From Prostheceraeus crozeri (lineage: Eukaryota > Platyhelminthes > Polycladida > Euryleptidae): 64,000 bases of DNA. The notes under the pieces were generated by a model that saw nothing but the letters and a program-made list of their open reading frames with translations, made no database searches and was not told where the DNA came from. Of this stretch, positions 54,204 to 64,000 are shown one piece after another. Every line of letters starts with the position of its first letter. Position 1 is the stretch's first letter. Both the position numbers and the translations under genes were made by a program. The DNA is taken from positions 1-64,000 of the forward strand of contig CAJQUW010004573.1 in assembly GCA_907163375.1 (NCBI GenBank), read 5' to 3'.

Positions 54204-57149
54204 TCATGCTATCTGCATTTCTGCCATCGAGTTGAATTCCTTTGAGACTGTCACAATAAAACACTTGCTTTGAAGAGCACTGCGGTGTTGTGGTACACGT
54301 AAGTGATGACCTGTGCGAGTTTTTCTTCCTGAAGTGTCTTCATTTTTGGCTGGGATGAGATGGTGGAGAGGGTGACAGCTTTTTCGCATGCCCAGGAAAT
54401 ACCTCTGTCCAAGGCCTTCTAGGTGGGTCAGGATCGGGGGCATACCACATTTCTTGAGGGCTTCATTATACGATAGGTCTGCAAAGATGACCTTGAGGGC
54501 GCATTTCTCCACTCGTTCGATGATTGATCGAAGTGACTTTGAGGTGTGACTGTACCAGGCCGGTGAGGCGTATTCGAATAGACTGCGAATGTTTGACTGG
54601 TATAATTGGATCAGTCCGGTGTCACTGCCTCCGTGTTTCTTTAATGTCCTCAACCAGAATATTCGTTGGTTTCCCTTTCTGCGACAGTTCTCAACGTGCT
54701 TGGTGAATGTGAGATGCCTGTCAGTTGTTACGCCGAGGAGCTTGATTTCATTCACCTGTTTGATTATAGCGTTTTCGTTGATTGATAGGGGCTGGACTTT
54801 TCTATCTGATCTTGCGGTGATGATCATCTCGACCGTTTTATTACTGTTCAGGGACATGTGGTTTTGGATGCACCATTGAGTGATGTTGTTGATGGAGTTT
54901 TGGGCAGATTCCCTGATGACAGTTTCGTTCCTTTCTAGGATGGACATCGTTACATCTTCAGCATAAAGGTCATAGTTAGTGCAAGGTTTAAGGTCGGAGA
55001 TGTACGTGATCCACAACCACGGACCCAGCACAGATCCCTGAGGCACACCTCCATGCACTTCCTTGATGTTCGAGTAGCTGCCTTTGAAAAATACTGTTAT
55101 TCGTCGATTAGTCAGGAAGCTTCGAGTTAAGGAGATGAGAGCGGGGCTGATTCCATACTCTTCCTGCTTCGCCAGTAGCCGGTCAGGATGCATTTTATCG
55201 AAAGCCTTTGACATGTCTGCCATGATGGCGCTGACATATGGAGCTCCTTCGTCGAGTGCTTTGGTCCATTTGTCGAAGATCGATATCAGGGCGCATGTAG
55301 TGCCACCTCCAGCGATGTAAGCATGCTGGCTGGAAAGGTGATTTGTCAGTTCACGACGGTAACGATTACAGATTAGTTTTTCAGTGATCTTCGACAGTGG
55401 TTCGAGAAGGGATATCGGGCGGTAGTCGGTCGCTTTGGAAGGACAAGTCTTTTTCGGGATTGGACGCACTTTAGCTATTTTCCATGTATTAGGGAAGTTG
55501 CAAGTTGAGAAGATGTTCTTGACTATGGACATGAAAGGACGTATGATTGCGTACCTCCCTCGCTTGAGTAGCCAAGATGGAATGTTGGTTAGGCCTGGTG
55601 ATTTGTTATTATCAAGGGCTTCTAGTAGTTTGAGCACTTCAGATTCAGATGGAGGGTGTAGGTGAGAGTTGAAAGGACACTCCAGATCGCTGCCCAGTTG
55701 TGGGCAGTCCGCGGTGGATGCGAAGTAGGAACTGAGTCTTTCCGCTGAGTCCTCTGGGCTGAGCCATTCTTCGTCGAGGATGATGGCTTTAGGAATTTGG
55801 TTTTGCTCGGTTTGGCGTTTGTTGAGCAGGAGGTTGATGTTTCTCCACCACTGCCTCGGTTTGATCTCTCCGTTCAGCTTCGAGTTGACAAATTTTTTCT
55901 TTTTTGTTGTTATTCGCTCATTGATGAGGTTATTGAAGAAGGCAACTTTGTTCATTTTTCGCTGCCGGAATGCTGCTGTCTTGGCCCGTCTCCATTTTAG
56001 AATGGTCTCATCTATCCATGGAGATTGTTGCACTGATGAAATTGTTACATAGTGGCGTGACTGATTTAATACTTGGCCAATGGTGTTGTTTAATAACAAT
56101 ACTTGCTTGTCTACGTCGTTTTCAGTCATGATGTCACCCCAGTCCTGTTCGACCAGCAAACGCAATGCCTTTTCCTTGTCTTCTTTCACAGTGGTCTTGG
56201 TGAGGTGAAGTTTGATCTGTCGCTGAGGATTTCTGGTCACTGAAATGCATGCGTGGTCTCCACGACTTATGGGACTCAGTTTCGAAATTCTCCATGTTGA
56301 AGTGGGAAGGTCGCAGAAGATAAGGTCTAGGTGAGCCTCTTTCCTCGTCGGAAAGTTCACAATTTGGTTGAGGTTATGGGTCTCTGCGAGCTCGTCATGT
56401 TTGAGGCTGTTGAAATCACCAACGATCACTATGTTTAAGGTCTCCTTAATCTCACTGGAGATATAGTTGTTTAGGAAATCAAGTGTTGTATAATCTTCTG
56501 CGTTCGGAGGGTGATATACGACCACGACAACTATTGATTTCGAAGAGTAACAAATGGTCACGCATAATATGGATATAGTGTTTGTCGTTAAGGTGGAAGA
56601 TAGTTTGAAAGTGAGGTCGTCTCTGATGTATAGGCAAACACCACCTCCTACGCGGTCAGGTCTGTCATTTCTCACAATTTTGAAATTGGGGATGCTGACT
56701 ATTTCGTCGTCAATGTTATTGTTTAGCCAGCTTTCTGTGACTGCAATGATTTCCGCGTTGTTGGCTATGGCACAGGCGTGTAGTTCCGGCGTTTTGTATC
56801 TCACGGACCTAGCGTTGCAGTACAAGATATTTGGAGGCCATGTCGGTTCTGTGCGATATTGCGTAGAGATAGAATTGGCCGACGTTTTTATTTCAATCAA
56901 GTTTTTAGGATTGATGCCCGCTTTACTTCGGTGTGTGAAAGCACAGTCGATTTGACGGCGAGGGGAAATCCAAACTGGAATTCTCCTTCTATCTTTAGTC
57001 TCACATACGCGTTCATGTAAGTCGCCTGCACAGTTGTTTGCTTTAATTGGGTGAAGCGCGGTAGGAGAGATTTCGTCAGCTATATTGGTAACAGAGTGAG
57101 TCACAGGCTCACAGTTCGCAGGCGATCGCAGGAGGTTGTAGTACCACAA
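54204..57149 (-). CDS. LINE-C ORF2: APE endonuclease-reverse transcriptase
   Basis: An uninterrupted frame of about 980 codons. Endonuclease: ILYCNARSVRYK, IIAVTESWL, RVGGGVCLYIRDD, VVYHPPN, VIVGDFN, HLDLIFCDLP, GDHACISV. Reverse transcriptase: PIPKKTC...DYRPISLL, MADMSKAFDKMHP (motif A), HGGVPQGSVLGPWLW (motif B), DLYAEDVTMSI (motif C), IKLLGVTTDRHLTF. The CR1/jockey superclade fits. Two oddities: motif C has Glu where the first catalytic Asp (YADD) is expected, and there is no ATG before about residue 345. The frame is open upstream to a TGA near 57,200, so translation would need a non-AUG start or an upstream fusion. Probably dead despite the intact frame. Confidence 0.9.
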   Translation of the reverse strand: MWYYNLLRSPANCEPVTHSVTNIADEISPTALHPIKANNCAGDLHERVCETKDRRRIPVWISPRRQIDCAFTHRSKAGINPKNLIEIKTSANSISTQYRTEPTWPPNILYCNARSVRYKTPELHACAIANNAEIIAVTESWLNNNIDDEIVSIPNFKIVRNDRPDRVGGGVCLYIRDDLTFKLSSTLTTNTISILCVTICYSSKSIVVVVVYHPPNAEDYTTLDFLNNYISSEIKETLNIVIVGDFNSLKHDELAETHNLNQIVNFPTRKEAHLDLIFCDLPTSTWRISKLSPISRGDHACISVTRNPQRQIKLHLTKTTVKEDKEKALRLLVEQDWGDIMTENDVDKQVLLLNNTIGQVLNQSRHYVTISSVQQSPWIDETILKWRRAKTAAFRQRKMNKVAFFNNLINERITTKKKKFVNSKLNGEIKPRQWWRNINLLLNKRQTEQNQIPKAIILDEEWLSPEDSAERLSSYFASTADCPQLGSDLECPFNSHLHPPSESEVLKLLEALDNNKSPGLTNIPSWLLKRGRYAIIRPFMSIVKNIFSTCNFPNTWKIAKVRPIPKKTCPSKATDYRPISLLEPLSKITEKLICNRYRRELTNHLSSQHAYIAGGGTTCALISIFDKWTKALDEGAPYVSAIMADMSKAFDKMHPDRLLAKQEEYGISPALISLTRSFLTNRRITVFFKGSYSNIKEVHGGVPQGSVLGPWLWITYISDLKPCTNYDLYAEDVTMSILERNETVIRESAQNSINNITQWCIQNHMSLNSNKTVEMIITARSDRKVQPLSINENAIIKQVNEIKLLGVTTDRHLTFTKHVENCRRKGNQRIFWLRTLKKHGGSDTGLIQLYQSNIRSLFEYASPAWYSHTSKSLRSIIERVEKCALKVIFADLSYNEALKKCGMPPILTHLEGLGQRYFLGMRKSCHPLHHLIPAKNEDTSGRKTRTGHHLRVPQHRSALQSKCFIVTVSKEFNSMAEMQIA

Positions 57150-57801
57150 TTTGCGTCTCAGTTGGCGTTTGATGGGGGAAACTTTGCTATTGATTCAAAA
57201 TATCAGCACGAGAGTATCGCAGTCTGGTTGACGTCATAGGGTTACTTGTGTAGGTCGTTTATTTCGGTCTGGCCGGTACTGACATGGCAAGTTGAAAGGA
57301 AGGTCGCTTTGTCACAATAGGGAAGATGTGGCTGTGCGAGGTAGCAGAGATGACATGAGTCTGTGGTTCAGCACCAGTAATTTGAAAGTTCGAAATTATC
57401 ATAACAAGTAAAGTGAAATTGATGTAACTGCCAGCAGGATGGGATAGTCTAGTCGAAGAGGAGTGTGATGGTGTAAAAAAAATCAATTGTTTCGTCGACG
57501 CAGCGAAAGTTATCACAAAGATAGTGTCTTGTGCGTATTGCCAAACTGAGAGCAGCGTTGGACGTCCTCTCGCTACGGCTGCCGGTGATGAATGGGTTTT
57601 AAATTACAAGTGTGTGATGAAGTAGTTGTTATAATTTTTAACGTCGTACTAAATTTTGATGAACCCAAAATCTCTGTCAAATTTTCTAAATGATTATTAA
57701 TTTTGTCAAAATCTACTGATGATAATTCTCTCGAAGACATTTTTTAAATAAAAAATTTAAATAAATATTTTTTTATAAAAATTAAAAACAACATATTTCA
57801 G

Positions 57802-58635
57802 CTACGACCGAAGCCCTGGAAGACATCTCCGATGTCCCGTTATACTTTTATAATCCTCTTCATTTAGAATCTTCTTTTCTAACAGTCTTTTCAATATAGC
57901 ATGAATTTCATTGAAACTAGAATTATGTCCTTCTTTTATTGCCGATATTAAAATATTTAATCTATTTAGTAATTCTTGTGGATCATCTGGTAAGAATACA
58001 GTTGTTTCAGTTTTAAAACCTTTTCCTACTTTAACTCCCGTTGATAATAAATTTTCTAATTCTCTATAACGTTTAAGAGTTTTTCCTGCTTTAACTCTAT
58101 CTAACATAGCTTTATATTTTATGAGATCTTCTACAGCATAATTATTTAAATCTGCTCCTCTTAAAAGATCAACAAAATTTCTATCTAAATTAAAAGCATA
58201 TTTATCTGGTGAAAAAATTAAACCTCGAAAAGGTTGTGGAAATATTTCTTTTTGTCCGAGATAAAATCTAGGTATTGTTTTTCCATCTATAAATGAAATA
58301 GAATGTTCAAATTGCATAGATTTTGGTAATTTCTTATTAATGTTTGATTCTAGTAATCCATAGTCATCTAATATAGTTTTGTGTTCTGGATCTGTTATAT
58401 TAATTTGTTTATCATTATTTGTAAGTTCTTTTTCAAGAGTTTTAAATGTTTCCATAGTTTTTTCAAAATCAGTTTTTACTTGCTCGATTTGCTGCATTTT
58501 TTCAAACATATCAGATTGAATACCAGCTTTTATCATTCTATGCTGAAGATGATTTCCTTTCATAATATTTTTTTGTTTTATTAACTCGTCTAATAGTTTA
58601 ATTCTTTTTTGATTATCAGCTTTAATTTTATCCAT
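57802..58635 (-). CDS. Unassigned Polinton protein (coiled coil plus globular part)
   Basis: Best start MDKIKADNQKR at 58,635, which has the ATATTTTAAAAATG context seen at other Polinton genes; an open frame continues upstream to 58,731. About 277 residues: N-terminal coiled coil (about 1-90), then SMQFEHSISFIDGKTIPRFY, FRGLIFSPDKYAFNLDRNFV and LEDLIKYKAMLDRV-like blocks, ending GHRRCLPGLRS. It is a recurring type of protein in Polintons/adintoviruses by my recollection, of unknown role. Confidence 0.45.
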   Translation of the reverse strand: MDKIKADNQKRIKLLDELIKQKNIMKGNHLQHRMIKAGIQSDMFEKMQQIEQVKTDFEKTMETFKTLEKELTNNDKQINITDPEHKTILDDYGLLESNINKKLPKSMQFEHSISFIDGKTIPRFYLGQKEIFPQPFRGLIFSPDKYAFNLDRNFVDLLRGADLNNYAVEDLIKYKAMLDRVKAGKTLKRYRELENLLSTGVKVGKGFKTETTVFLPDDPQELLNRLNILISAIKEGHNSSFNEIHAILKRLLEKKILNEEDYKSITGHRRCLPGLRS

Positions 58636-58755
58636 TTTTAAAATATAATATTTGAATTTTGTGGTAACATTGGAATACAACAAAAACATTTTACTGAACA
58701 AATTATTTTTTATTGCTTTGTTGTCTGACATCTTTTCGTTTAAAGTTTTCTCGTT

Positions 58756-59479
58756 TTAAGTTTTGTTTAATAAAGTTTTGCTTAAATTTTTGCTTAAAGT
58801 TTTTAGCTCTTCTAAAGAAATTTTATCATTTTTTTCATTAGAAATTTTACCATCACTAGAAATTTTGCCATCCTGTTTATTCTTATCATCAACTTTTTCG
58901 GTCTTTAAATGAAGTGATATTTGATTTACTTCATTAGCTATTTGATCAAATTTTTCAATCTCATCTAACGTAATAACATTATCATCACATACTCTTTGAA
59001 AGTAATAATGCAATTTGTCATAGACTTCTTTGATATGTAAATGCTTAGTTTTTAATGATTTTCGTTTCTTAGTTATTAAAGATTTATCTAACATTGTAAC
59101 AAGTGAAGTTGCAAAAACACCCGTACCTGTTAAAGCTGTAGCAACTACTGGAATTATTAAAACACCTGAAGATATAACAATTGTTAAAGCACCTAAACTT
59201 ATTGTTAAGAATATGCCAATTCCTTGTGTTACATTCTTAACTTTAGACCATCTCTTTCTTAATTTTTTATATCTCTAATCTTAATAATAATTGAGATTCC
59301 TTATCTTTCATATAGCGTACTCTATCTTTGTGTTTTTCTTTGTTCATCTTTTCGATGTTTATCTTTTCAATGTTCATTAAAGTAGAACTACGTTCATATG
59401 ATAGCGAAGGATATATTCTTGCGGTTTCTTCCACTTTTATTCCTTCCATTTCTGAGGCTTCCCCCGTTGAGGTTTCCAT
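58756..59479 (-). CDS. Unassigned Polinton protein region with transmembrane segment
   Basis: Minus-strand coding remains: a start METSTGEASEMEGIK within the terminal repeat, a conserved YPSLSYERSSTLM block, a hydrophobic stretch (GIFLTISLGALTIVISSGVL, then VIPVVATALTGTGVFATSLV) that looks like two membrane helices, and a charged C-terminal part (HIKEVYDKLHYYFQR, then Lys/Asp-rich). A related copy lies at 62,240-62,989. Role unknown. The region looks broken. Confidence 0.45.
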
Positions 59480-59902
59480 TTTTAAAGAAATATTTTGAAT
59501 ACAATCTTCTGGTATATTAGGACTACGTGATATTTTTTGGTCTTCCTAAATTTTCATCTGCCTACATTTTCGGCCTTCGGCTACGTGATATTTTTCGACC
59601 ACGTGATATTTTTTAGATTACGTGATATTTTAAGACCGCCTAAATTTTCGTCCACGTGATATTTTGAGACCGCCTAAATTTTCGATTACGTGATATTTTG
59701 AGACCGCCTAAATTTTTGAAATTTTGATTTTTTTGAAAATTTGTCACTACCTAAATTTTCGGCCTTCGGTCACGTGAAATTTGAAGTCTACCTAAATTTT
59801 TGAGATTTTTGAAATTTTGATTTTTTGAAAAAACCCGCAAAAGTGTGACATCCGGCGCAAGCGAAGCGAAGCGTCGCGCCCGATGTCACACTATATACTA
59901 CT
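59441..59902 (-). repeat. Polinton right terminal inverted repeat
   Basis: Inverted counterpart of the left end, slightly longer because it has extra AAATTTAGGCGGTC / AAAATATCACGT subunits. It contains the same terminal hairpin (59,843-59,891). Confidence 0.9.
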
Positions 59903-59908
59903 GTCACT

Positions 59909-61784
59909 GTGTTGCATAATTCTAACTGCATCTTGTATAACTTCGAATTTTCATGTATTCATTATTCACCTTGCATGATGGAGAAATGTTTGAATGGAAG
60001 ATGATAGCTAAGCTGTTGGGAAGTCTGATCCCCGATACTTCCTAAAGTGAAGACTTCCAATAATAGTATAGTCATTTATCCATGCTTATGTATGCACATG
60101 ACGTACATTCAGTTGTGTGGGATTTTGCTCTATTATCTTCATTTTGAGAAATAATTTCGAATAAAGTGCTATCATAGTCAATTAATTCTTGCATGTTCTC
60201 TGTTTCAGGAATTAGCACATGTTGGTGGAATATCTTCAGTCCCTCGGAACTTCGTTAAATGGGGTAATTCTGCAGCTGATGGCGCTGGTATCTGGGCTTT
60301 CATACGAAGAACGTCTACGAATCCTTAGAATTCCAACCCTTCAACGTCGCCGCCATGTCTTCGACTTGATAGCTGTGTGTGACATTTTTTATTCACAGAC
60401 TCCCTGTGATTCTGGTGCTTCAATTGTGGACTTGCGGTCATGATTTGAAACGTTTTCAAAATTTATGAAGGTTCAGTCTCGTCAACATAATTGTCGATTG
60501 GAATTTACCATCCCATGTTGTTTAATCCTATGTTGTTTAATCGTCATCCCTCGTGGACCTCAAACCTGTTCAATTTTTTCATGCTGCGAAACTTATTTTG
60601 TGACATTTCTATTATCTGCATGAGATGCACGTTATTATTAATTTGCTCATCTATTCGTTGTCAGTCTCATTGGCTTTGTTTTTTCTGCACATATGGTAGC
60701 AATATAAACACTCAATGACAATCATATGAAAACTCTGCAGACGATTGACAGCTTTGTTGTGCTACAAATATTCCTGCGAAAAGTGTCCAAACTCTTCTTC
60801 TTGTTGAATTGAATGATTTAAAATGCAACATTAAATTGTGAGCTTTAAAGCTTTGGCAGCTTTATCGTATATTTTCGTTGAAGATATTTTGAAAATTGTC
60901 ATTAGCAGACTTCGTTATAATAAGACAGTTATCAGGAATTTCCGTCACGTTTTCCATGAGATTGACACATATGTTATGAGAATTTTAGTGTCAAATGAGT
61001 TGAGGGAAAATTGAGCCTTTTGTTATCATAACTCAAGTACAGGTAATTGAAAATCTGTCGAATTTTTTTGGAGTACTGAATTGGATAAATGCCTTTCACT
61101 GTATTCGAGGATATGTTTTTTTACTCATCTTATTTCTGAAGGCATGGTTTGTATATGGAAAACAATGCATCTTAACATTTTGATTTTTATGAAACGATAT
61201 AGTCCTTGAGCTTTGCTTGATTAAGTATATTACGACGTGTCTAGAAACATGCCTGTGAAATCTGAAGGAACTTTATACATGTACAGGGTGCCGCACGTAA
61301 ACCGCCGGATTTTTAACTTTTATTACTCCTCAAATATTCATCCGATCGTCATGAAATTTCGACTCATACTAGTTTGGAGTATAGGATTTATGATGATTAT
61401 ACCTGTTGTACTGAGAATTGTCAGAAAATCCTGATTCTATTGACCGAATGACATGTAGTAAAATTGACATACAAACAATGTATCTTAACATGTAAAATTT
61501 AGTGATAAACTTTTCCCTTTATTTCCCCCACGTCTTTATCAATAATGACCAAAACGAATTAAGGTAAATGTCATAGAAAACATTTATTAAATGAAAAACA
61601 TAAGTAATGGTATATAGACCGTTCCAGGACACATAAAATTCAAAAAAAGTAGTATCTTTAAAAACGACTAAGTTTATCAATTCATGTCATTATTTCAGGT
61701 TTTTAAGACCTAAATTCATAAATTTAGACCATTTAAAAAGTACCATTTTAAAAAAAATATTTTAAAATATACCTCCAGAATAAG
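59909..61784. other. Mostly non-coding, one LINE scrap
   Basis: No intact gene. Around 60,290-60,415 (plus) the translation SYEERLRILRIPTLQRRRHV and FDLIAVCDIF resembles the YEERL-L-SL-RR-R-DLI segment at the end of LINE reverse transcriptases. TACAGGGTGCCGCACG near 61,280 looks like a lone transposon end. The rest shows nothing I can name. Confidence 0.45.
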
Positions 61785-62190
61785 CATAGGAAATAGTTCA
61801 TACACTGAAAAGAGTTTTATAAAAATAAAATGATAAAATAGAAAAAAAGTTTTAAGTTCGTTGGGTTTTTTTCATACACTGAGAATGAGTATAGGAAATA
61901 GTTCATACACTGAAAAGAGTTTTATAAATAAAAATAATTTTAAGTATAAAAAAAAGGAAAAAAGTTTTAAGTTCGTTGGGTTTTTTCATACACTGAGAAT
62001 GAGAAATGTAAAAAAAATATATGACCTCCAGACTCTTATAAAAGTAAAAAAAAATATGATATCTCAAAAATGTAAAAAATATATATGACCTCCAGACTCT
62101 TATAAAAGTAAAAAAATATGATATCTCAAAAATGAGTATAGGAAATATTTCATACACTGAAAAAGAGTTTTATAAATAAAAATAATTTTA
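61785..62190. repeat. AT-rich nested tandem repeats
   Basis: Unit A (ATAGGAAATAGTTCATACAC, then TGAAAAGAGTTTTATAAA, GTTTTAAGTTCGTTGGG) occurs twice and starts a third time near 62,135. Unit B (ATATATGACCTCCAGACTC, then TTATAAAAGTAAAAA, ATGATATCTCAAAA) occurs twice. The block directly abuts the second Polinton fragment. Confidence 0.8.
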
Positions 62191-62197
62191 AGTATAA

Positions 62198-63558
62198 AAA
62201 TCAGAAGATTGTACTCTTTAGATTGTATTTCTTAAAAAAATGGATAAAACAAAAGTGGAAGGAACCTCAGAAATGGAAGAAACAAAAGTGGAAGGAACTT
62301 CAGAAATGGAAGAAACCACAAGACTATATCCTTCGTTATCATATGAACGTAGTTCTACTTTAATGGACATTGAAAAGATGAACAAAGAAAAACACAAAGA
62401 TAGAGTACGCTATATGAAAGATACGGAATCTCAATTATAATTGAGATCTTAATTATTATTAAGATTAGGGCATTATAAAAAATTAAGAAAGAGATGGTCT
62501 AAAGTTAAGAATGTAACACAAGGAATTGGCATATTCTTAACAATAAGTTTAGGTGCTTTAACAATTGTTATATCTTCAGGTGTTTTAGTAATTCCAGTAG
62601 TTGCTACAGCTTTAACAGGTACGGGTGTTTTTGCAACTTCACTTGTTACAATGTTAGATAAATCTTTAATAACTAAGAAACGAAAATCATTAAAAACTAA
62701 GCATTTACATATTAAAGAAGTCTATGACAAATTGCATTATTACTTTCAAAGAGTATGTGATGATAATGTTATTACGTTAGATGAGATTGAAAAATTTGAT
62801 CAAATAGCTAATGAAGTAAATCAAATATCATTTCATTTAAAGACCAAAAAAGTTGATGATAAGAATAAACAGGATGGCAAAATTTCTGGTGATGGTAAAA
62901 TTTCTAATGAAGAAAATGATAAAATTTTTTTAGAAGAGCTAAAAACTTTAAGCAAAAATTTAAGCAAAACTTTATTAAACAAAACTTGAAACGAAAAGAT
63001 GTTAGACAACAAAAAAATAAAAAAATAATTTGTTCAGTAAAATGTTTTTGTTGTATTCCAATGTTACCACAAAATTCAAATATTATATATTAAAAATGGA
63101 TAAAATTAAAGCTGATAATAATAACAAAAAAATATTATAATACTATATTTGTATATTTTTATCACTAGGTAAATAAATCTTCGATAACTCTATCATGACT
63201 TTTTTATCAATATTAATTGTAATGAAGCCATAATCTTTTGACGAAGCCTTATTACACGATTGTTTAAATTCATCTTTATCTCTTATACATAAATCTCTTA
63301 ACAAATCACTTAAGTTTCTTGCATTTATTTCAAATAGTATAAATATATTTGCATTCTTTCTAATAACACTTCCGTCTAATGAATACATACTTTGTGTTAA
63401 ATAAAATACACTACAGTTATTATGTCTACCTCTTATGAAATAATTTCTCTGAACTGACTGATTTCTATCATTAACACAATCATCAAAAATTACACAATGT
63501 TTCATTGTTTTATCTAGTTTACCAGGATCTTGCATATTACCACTATCATCTATTAATT
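62198..63558. mobile_element. Second, rearranged Polinton fragment
   Basis: 62,198-62,989 (plus) matches the inverted right end of the first Polinton beginning at CAGAAGATTGTA, including the YPSLSYERSSTLM block, the membrane segment and LHIKEVYDKLHYYFQR. Around 63,095 the MDKIKADN start follows. From about 63,143 the sequence switches to packaging-ATPase coding sequence on the minus strand (CVIFDDC, FYLTQSMY), nearly identical to 52,560-52,870. It is therefore an internally deleted, rejoined fragment of a close relative. It ends at a hAT insertion or junction at 63,558. Fossil, clearly broken. Confidence 0.8.
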
Positions 63559-64000
63559 CAGTGTTCCTACTCTCGCCCGAATGCCCGAATCCAAAATCAT
63601 GACGCCCGAATGCCCGAAAAATGCCCGAATGCCCGAAATTTTTGGTAGCGAATGCCCGAATTTTGATCTAAATTCCTATTACGTATATACTGTTGATACA
63701 TAGCGAAAACATAGGCCCCTATTACGATACATAGGCCAAAACACCTGCCGAGGAAGATTTGGAAGATTGATCCAACTAATAAAGAAATATGGTTAAATCA
63801 TTATCAATTCTGCATTGGTCGCAAGGCCTAGGCCTTACTTGCCGACTTGGTGCCATCAGAACAAGCTGATGCGATTGAGATGATGAACAGTTTCTTCTCA
63901 ACAGCGGCACAAAAGCTTCTATTCTATCTGCCCTTTGGAAGTAAGTTATTGAAATCTACCGAATTTCTCGCTCCAGAGAAACAGTATGATACGGAAATGG
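63559..64000 (+). mobile_element. hAT transposon, left end (continues beyond the window)
   Basis: Starts CAGTGTTCCTACTCTCGCCC, a hAT-like terminus, followed by about eight copies of the octamer GCCCGAAT or close variants (63,576-63,660). From about 63,840 the translation LVPSEQADAIEMMNSFF and AAQKLLFYLPFGSKLLKSTE resembles the C-terminal half of a hAT transposase (…LP...LLK...L.P), with GTAAGT at about 63,941 as a possible donor or simply coding. The far end lies outside the window. Confidence 0.55.

Larger units (their letters stand above)
54014..57595 (-). mobile_element. LINE-C (APE type) inserted in the Polinton
   Basis: Minus-strand LINE of about 3.58 kb. The 3' end at the low-coordinate side reads TAATAAAGCTATC followed by a (CT)n tail on the minus strand (about 54,020-54,061). 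The 5' end lies near 57,595 (CATCACCGGCAGCCG), where Polinton sequence resumes. No clear target duplication was found. One long ORF (next entry) and about 450 nt of 5' sequence (57,150-57,595) without a recognisable ORF1. Confidence 0.8.
39812..59902. mobile_element. Polinton/Maverick, ~20.1 kb including a nested LINE
   Basis: Borders: AGTAGTATATAGTGTGAC at the left and its reverse complement at the right, flanked by a perfect 6-bp duplication GTCACT (39,806-39,811; 59,903-59,908). AG...CT ends and a 6-bp duplication are standard for Polintons. It carries the core set: protein-primed PolB, retroviral-type integrase, adenain-like protease, packaging ATPase, major capsid and penton-like proteins, plus an intein and a PLA2 domain. 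Genes run in both directions. The element looks broken, with roughly half a dozen breaks and a LINE insertion. Well-matched ends and the perfect duplication suggest a fairly young insertion. Confidence 0.95.

Noticed and set aside
1-64000. CRISPR arrays, bacterial operons, rRNA genes
   Set aside because: No regularly spaced repeats with unique spacers, no ribosome-binding-site operon structure and no rRNA sequence were seen; the tandem arrays have no spacers.

Overview
This is a window from an AT-rich animal nuclear genome, most likely an invertebrate. The evidence is the repeat mix: APE-type LINEs, R2/R4-type LINE debris, hAT-type DNA transposons and MITEs, a tRNA-derived SINE and a Polinton/Maverick, plus GT-AG introns of about 60 nt and TATA-box promoters. 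I found no convincing ordinary host gene. Almost everything recognisable is mobile DNA, much of it nested.

Region 1-11.57 kb holds old debris. There is a restriction-like endonuclease fragment and a CCHC fragment of R2/R4-type LINEs, a non-autonomous hAT-like element (2,225-~4,000) carrying a SINE and a MITE, a hAT MITE with a perfect 8-bp target duplication (7,480-8,184), and a diverged inverted-repeat element (9,375-10,017).

Region 11.57-38.82 kb is one nest. A minus-strand LINE (pieces at 11,576-12,102, 36,475-37,177 and 38,442-38,820) was split by a plus-strand LINE (12,103-~36,470). The plus-strand LINE was then hit by a hAT-like element (13,871-16,977) and by a 16.8-kb element (19,457-36,282). 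The minus-strand LINE also took a hAT-like element (37,178-38,441). The 16.8-kb element is the strangest object here. It has inverted-repeat arms of about 4.7-4.8 kb, begins AGTAGTA, ends TACTACT and is flanked by a perfect 6-bp duplication (GATGTG), which is the end structure of a Polinton. I recognise no polymerase, integrase or capsid gene in it. It carries tandem arrays, a CRE/TATA promoter in each arm, and three unrecognised candidate genes in its unique centre, two of them with a 61-62 nt intron close to the stop codon.

Region 39,812-59,902 is a Polinton with terminal inverted repeats of about 0.4 kb, AG...CT ends and a perfect GTCACT duplication. Parts seen: coiled-coil fibre-like proteins, small membrane-active-looking virion proteins, major capsid and penton-like proteins, adenain-like protease, packaging ATPase, a PLA2-integrase fusion, and a protein-primed family B DNA polymerase interrupted by a 350-residue intein with two LAGLIDADG motifs. 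It is a fossil: several genes look broken (roughly half a dozen breaks) and a 3.6-kb LINE sits in the penton gene. The ends are well preserved, so the insertion itself looks fairly young.

Region 59.9-64 kb has a LINE scrap, an AT-rich tandem block, a rearranged fragment of a second related Polinton (62,198-63,558) and the beginning of a hAT transposon (63,559 to the window edge).
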